Below are positions 60,321 to 64,000 of a stretch of 64,000 bases of DNA, in pieces; positions within the stretch are counted from its first letter, which is position 1, and the number at the start of each line of letters is the position of its first letter. Under the pieces are notes generated by a model, which did not search any database, was not told the DNA's origin, and saw only the letters and a program-made list of their open reading frames with translations. The translations under genes and the position numbers were made by a program. The stretch comes from Siphonodentalium dalli (lineage: Eukaryota > Mollusca > Scaphopoda > Gadilida > Siphonodentaliidae), in contig CP136063.1 of assembly GCA_032622095.1 (NCBI GenBank), positions 85,539,980 through 85,603,979 on the forward strand, given 5' to 3'.

Positions 60321-60681
60321 CAGGGGCGCCGGAAGCATCCAAGGGCAGGGGGCAGAGCCTACAAAAAGGGCACTTTTCCGCAAAAAAGGGCATTTTCTCC
60401 ACAAACTCTGGAAAATAACCATAAATTCTTTGTGGCAAAAATCCCTATTTTAAAGGTTTTTGTCGGTTTTTATGGCCGTTTTGTGATAAAATTGACAAAA
60501 AATTAATATTCCTTGTGAAATAGGTGGTATTTGGACCAAAAAAGTCACATTTTGCTATAAAACACGAGATTAAACACACAAAAAACATTTTATTTATCCA
60601 GAAAAAAGGCAAGTCCTGCCCCCTTGGTCAAGGGCAGGGTGGTCAGCTGCCCCCTCTGCCCTCCCTCTTCCGGCGCCCCTG
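60321..60681. mobile_element. hAT-type miniature, duplication CCGAGAGC
   Basis: CAGGGGCGCCGGAAG at the left and CTTCCGGCGCCCCTG at the right, with perfect CCGAGAGC at 60313-60320 and 60682-60689. CAGGGGC termini and an 8-bp duplication are characteristic of hAT elements. Interior is T-rich with AAAAAGGGCA repeats and no transposase; overlapping ORFs are shadows. Confidence 0.9.
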
Positions 60682-60788
60682 CCGAGAGCTTTCAGTTGAA
60701 TGGCAGCAAGCCATATTTCCAACTAAATCCTGAAAAATTTCCCATAATTCTGCTGTGATTTAGGGGTTGATTAGCTAGAACATTACTG
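60682..60788 (+). mobile_element. Solo right arm of family A (target of the hAT-type insertion)
   Basis: CCGAGAGCTTTCAGTTGAAT to AGCTAGAACATTACTG-TA. The hAT-type element entered at the GAGAGC that marks the palindrome centre. No left arm is found before 60313, so the hAT insertion may lie at the break point. Confidence 0.75.
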
Positions 60789-60798
60789 TATCTGTGTA

Positions 60799-60932
60799 CA
60801 GACGCCGGAGAAGGGGGCATGCAGGGGCAATTGCCCCCCTTGCCCTGGCCCAGGGGAGTCCAGTGGGTACATGAAAAGTGCCCTCCTGACTGGTTTGCCC
60901 CCCCTTGCCCTTTGGTGCTTCCGGCGTCCCTG
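60799..60932. mobile_element. hAT-type miniature, duplication TCTGTGTA
   Basis: CAGACGCCGGAGAAGGGG to GGTGCTTCCGGCGTCCCTG, 134 bp, with perfect TCTGTGTA at 60791-60798 and 60933-60940. Related to the element at 60321 through CGCCGGA ends and GGGCA-rich interior. It lies one base after the TA of the family A arm. Confidence 0.9.
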
Positions 60933-61025
60933 TCTGTGTACTGAGGAGATATCTGCCCCTGATGATTCTCCTGGCCATTGAACTCTCTTGACATTGTTGA
61001 TAGATTTGAGTTTTTTTCTTGGCAG

Positions 61026-61110
61026 AGATCATGTCAGTGAAATTAGTTGGGTAGAGGGGATGAGTTCTGGGATAGCTGTTGTTTCTTCTCCCTGGGGTCT
61101 GGTATCTTGA
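61026..61110 (+). CDS. Candidate exon 5, possibly terminal
   Basis: After a long T-rich tract and TTGGCAG, the only frame open for more than a few codons is the one needing one base to complete the AG left by exon 4. It gives Arg, then DHVSEISWVEGMSSGIAVVS and SPWGLVS followed by TGA. Frame 0 stops after four codons and frame 2 after eight. A GTAGAG at 61051 could instead serve as a donor. No AATAAA is evident close downstream, which weakens the terminal-exon idea. A complementary-strand ORF overlaps here and is judged to be a shadow. Confidence 0.27.
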
Positions 61111-61169
61111 TTCTATATACACAAGCTGTTAACACAAAGAAGCCTGAATCTGGAAGAATTCACATATTG

Positions 61170-61382
61170 CTGTAATGCCCTAAATAATCGACTCCTTAAC
61201 CATAGCAGAATTGTGGGTAACTTTTCAGGATTTAGTCGGAAATATGGCTTGTTGCCATTCATCGGAAAGCTCTCACTGAGAGCTTTCCGATGAATGGCAA
61301 TAAGCCATATTTCCGTCTAAATCCTGAAAAGTTACCCATAATTCTGCTGTGGTTAAGGAGTCGATTAATTAGGGCATTTCTG
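61170..61382. mobile_element. Family A copy
   Basis: CTGTAATGCCCTAAATAATC ... GGGCATTTCTG; arms near-perfect, centre GGAAAGCTCTCACTGAGAGC. Right TA present, left reads TG. Confidence 0.85.
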
Positions 61383-61674
61383 TAGTTCCGCAATTAATAT
61401 TAGACTCTCGAACAAGCTCTTCCTTTAATACAGATTCTAAAAGATTTCACTGTGTGTCACATTACCGCCTCTAAAAATAACTTTTGCAAGCAGTATGATG
61501 TCACAACGCACAAATAGTTTTACGATTGACAGATATCTCCTTTCGGTTTTGTTTTTATCCTCCCTTCTATTCCTTCCCCACCCCCTCCCTCCCCCACTTT
61601 TGATATTCTTGGGAAATACATAATATTATTCTCCTTGCTGCTTGTTTATATTTGTCTATTCTGAACTCTTCATA
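61383..61674. other. Unrecognised sequence, C/T-rich near 61560
   Basis: CCTTCCCCACCCCCTCCCTC patch; no family members or ORFs. Confidence 0.35.
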
Positions 61675-61682
61675 GACGCTTT

Positions 61683-61936
61683 CAAGTCTTGAAATAGGGG
61701 GTCTGTCATTTGCAGAATGAGGTCCCCAGAGGGTGAATTTAGTGATGCTACCCCGCATAGCGGGCTAGCATCACCAAATTCACCCTCTGGGAACCTCATT
61801 CAGCCTAGGTGTAAGCAGAATGAGGTCCCCAGAGGGTGAATTTGGTGATGCTAGACCACTATGCGGGGTAGCATCACTAAATTCACCCTCTGGGGACCTA
61901 ATTCTGCAAATGACAGACACCCTATTTCAAGGCTTG
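61683..61936. mobile_element. Family B double foldback, duplication GACGCTTT
   Basis: CAAGTCTTGAAATAGGGGGT to CACCCTATTTCAAGGCTTG; perfect GACGCTTT on both sides. Two near-perfect hairpins joined by CCTAGGTGTAAG. Confidence 0.9.
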
Positions 61937-61959
61937 GACGCTTTTAAAGTTTAATTATC

Positions 61960-62110
61960 CTAATTCCTACATTTTTATGTCAATTGTTTTGAAACTTGGC
62001 ACAAACATTTAGAACCATGGGAACCTGTGCACCTGCGATATTGACATCTGTCTGACTTGTTTTGTGGAGTTATCCCCCTTTTTCAACTAGAACATTTTCG
62101 CAACATGCAT
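61960..62110 (+). repeat. Fragment of the 'GTTTTGAAACTTGGCAC' dispersed repeat
   Basis: CCTAATTCCTACATTTTTAT, CAATTGTTTTGAAACTTGGC and GTTATCCCCCTTTTTCAACT resemble the 'GAGTTATGGCCCTTTTTC' modules at 31.4 kb and 55.0 kb. Confidence 0.4.
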
Positions 62111-62156
62111 TATTTTGTCTGAGCGTTTGTTCCTACAATTTTTGGTCAATAGATTT

Positions 62157-62235
62157 AGGATTAGGGTTTGGGGTTATGGTTAGGAGGGTTAGGGGTTAGG
62201 GGTTAGTGTTTGGGTGTTTAGGGTTAGGATTACCT
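62157..62235 (+). repeat. Degenerate telomere-like GGTTAG stretch
   Basis: GATTAGGGTTTGGGGTTATG GTTAGGAGGGTTAGGGG and TTAGGGTTAGGATTACC: about ten TTAGGG-related words, few exact. Interstitial, not a telomere end, since non-repeat sequence lies on both sides. Confidence 0.75.
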
Positions 62236-62749
62236 GTTGACATAATTTCAGTGCCAAATATATGGTAATGGCTACTTCATTCGATTAATATGTTGAATTA
62301 GTGGGGTATTCTTTAATCCCACCTGGGACAGGCCCATCTCTAGTTAATTTTTGTAATGTCTAATTTTGTCAACACTGAAATTATCAATGTGACAGAAAAT
62401 TTATTGCCCTATTTTTAGCTATAGTGATTCGACCACTGTATATGACAATCGCCTGATTGGCTGCATTACTTTACTGATAAATGTTGTGACTGGCTGACAC
62501 TGAGGTAAAGCTTGTTGGTGGTAATGGGAATCCCAGCTATTTTCTTTAGACTCTCTAACACAGAGCTTGTTCAAGAGTCTAATTTTATTTTAATTATAAC
62601 TGCATGGTCCATTGCTTAGAAGGGATTAAAGAAGTCCAGCATTAGAGGCCCTTGCATGGTTGGTTGAACAGCTACTGATTAACTACATGTACTGATGAAT
62701 GTAAGGGTTTCAGTAGGGTCTGGTGATATTGTAAGAGGAGATTTCTGAC
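62236..62749. other. Unrecognised intronic or flanking sequence
   Basis: No family members or splice-bounded ORFs seen. Confidence 0.35.
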
Positions 62750-62751
62750 TA

Positions 62752-62978
62752 CAGTAATGTCTAAAGTATATGACCTTTTAACAACAGCAGAATTATGGGA
62801 AATTTTTCAGGATTTAGTAAAAAATATGGCTTGTTGCCATTCATCGGAAAGCTCTCACTTGGAAAGCTCTCGGTGAGAGCTTTCCGATGAATGGCAACAA
62901 GCCATATTTCCGACTAAATCTGAAAAGTTACCCATAATTCTGCTGTGGTTAAGCAGTCGATTATTTAGGGCATTACTG
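62752..62978. mobile_element. Family A copy with mixed termini
   Basis: Left end CAGTAATGTCTAAAGTATAT GACC (the 29457 subtype), right end GCAGTCGATTATTTAGGGCA TTACTG (main type); the centre repeats GGAAAGCTCTC twice. TA both sides. Confidence 0.85.
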
Positions 62979-63485
62979 TACTTTTATACAGCTACATATC
63001 CACATAAGATTTTAGCTTTTTCAAATGAAATATACATGTTTCATGAATTTTTTTTTTTTATGTTTGTCTACACATTTTTCATTTACTGAACAAAGTTTTA
63101 TTTATGGACTTTATAGAAGGCATGAATTGACAGATCGTAAAATAGAAAATCTTCAAATTGCATCAAAGTCTTAATGTTTATGTCACTTGAGTAAAATGTG
63201 CAGCATTAGTGAGATAATCACTTTGTTCTAATGGAGAATATTATGGAGTAAGATTTGCTACTAAAAGTCACACAATATGGGCTGCCAACTCCCAAAGGTA
63301 TTCTCACTATAACCATCACTCAAGCTTACACCTGACTGAACCCTGAGGTGTGGATACCTGTAGACGAATTTAGCATCAGCCCACACAAATGAAGCGGAAT
63401 TGCTTGGTGTATATACCTGGAATCTTCATCATGGTTCTTCTATAAACCCCATAGTAAAAAGGCAATAAAGAGAAATGTTAGCAGT
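62979..63485. other. Unrecognised sequence
   Basis: AT-rich without family members. Confidence 0.35.
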
Positions 63486-63493
63486 CATATCTG

Positions 63494-63940
63494 TAAGCCT
63501 TGAATTAGTGTGTCTGTCATTTGCAGAATGAGGTCCACAGAAGGTGAATTGAGTGATGCTATATCCTGCACAGCTGGCTAGAATCACTGAATTCATCGTC
63601 TGGGAACCTCATTCTGTTGAGGCCTCATTTGTTATGGGAGACCTAGGATCATATTGCAGTTCCCCAGTTAAAGTTATGACTTTCACCCGTTAGTCACCTC
63701 GATAATGCATTTTATCTGCAAATTAGGGGATATAGAAACTGAACAGAAGGGAAAAATGTTACTAAAAACAATGTTAATTTGATACTATAGATACTTCCCA
63801 GAAGATGAGGCCTAAGCAGAATGATCAAAGTCCCCGGATGGTGAATTTAGTGATGCTAGCCCACTGTGCGGGATAGCGTCACTAATACACCCTCTGGGGA
63901 CCTCATTCTGCAAATGGCAGACACACTATTTCAAAGCTTG
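63494..63940. mobile_element. Family B long element, duplication CATATCTG/CATATCTA
   Basis: TAAGCCTTGAATTAGTGTGT to CACACTATTTCAAAGCTTG; one mismatch between the 8-bp flanks. Two diverged hairpins and the long linker (CTATGGGAGACCTAG-type text: TTATGGGAGACCTAGGATCA). Confidence 0.8.
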
Positions 63941-64000
63941 CATATCTAAGCTGTGATAATGTGTTGGTTAGATAAAGGATCCTTGTTTTTAGCATATCAC

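Noticed and set aside
60210-61122. Several 70-115 codon ORFs
   Set aside because: They overlap the two hAT-type miniatures and a family A arm on both strands; Gly/Pro-rich peptides come from GGGCA runs.
62157-62235. True telomere or chromosome end
   Set aside because: Units are degenerate and the sequence continues for about 1.8 kb with ordinary transposon content.

Overview
This window looks like intronic and intergenic DNA from an animal nuclear genome. It is AT-rich, has no bacterial-style dense coding, shows GT/AG exon borders, and is packed with small non-autonomous DNA transposons. Several scattered blocks combine a CTGT/CCGT microsatellite with low-copy text of the kind 'GATCGAAACCAAATTTGGTATG'. 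From general familiarity I associate these with molluscs and other lophotrochozoans; the species cannot be fixed from sequence alone.

Host gene. The best-supported coding content is a split gene on the + strand. Four exons have acceptor and donor sites and mutually compatible phases: 1050-1262, 22435-22520, 55279-55387 and 57140-57488. Spliced in order they total 757 nt and give 251 uninterrupted codons, with introns of about 21 kb, 33 kb and 1.8 kb. The protein is hydrophilic, rich in Ser, Asn and Asp, and not recognised. A fifth exon at 61026-61110 fits the phase and ends in a stop, but is only a candidate. The first and last exons of the gene are probably outside the window or undetected.

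Repeats. Almost everything else is transposon-derived. Family A (about 35 copies) is a nearly perfect palindrome of about 210 bp with TA target duplications. Family B consists of two or three foldbacks joined together, with CAAGCCT termini and 8-bp target duplications that are perfect in at least seven copies. Families C1, C2, D and I have TTAA-flanked, piggyBac-like ends; C1 and C2 share one AT-rich hairpin. Families E and F have TTAAAG/CTTTAA ends. There are two certain Helitron-type copies and one probable one, two small hAT-type elements with perfect 8-bp duplications, a hAT transposase pseudogene fragment, and a 124-bp retroposon tail. Single-copy foldbacks lie near 5.3, 7.4, 11.1, 34.8, 39.1, 44.5 and 52.8 kb. 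Tandem arrays have units of 57, 22, 32, about 42 and about 150 bp, and there is a degenerate telomere-like GGTTAG stretch at 62.16 kb.

Layout. 0-4.4 kb: exon 1 with C, F, B and A copies. 4.4-9.9 kb: diverged duplications, foldbacks, a Helitron. 10-15 kb: foldback and the ~150-bp array with the hAT relic. 15.7-18.4 kb: C2, Helitrons and the 57-bp triplicate. 19-24 kb: paralogous duplicates that serve as empty sites for family A, then exon 2 and the 22-bp array. 24-34 kb: B, C1 and A clusters and a C1 element split by a 2.4-kb insert. 34-52 kb: the densest nesting of A, B, C, D and I. 52-57.5 kb: foldback, a possible promoter-like patch, exons 3 and 4. 57.5-64 kb: A, B, C and hAT-type elements. 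No tRNA, rRNA, CRISPR array or intact autonomous transposase was found.
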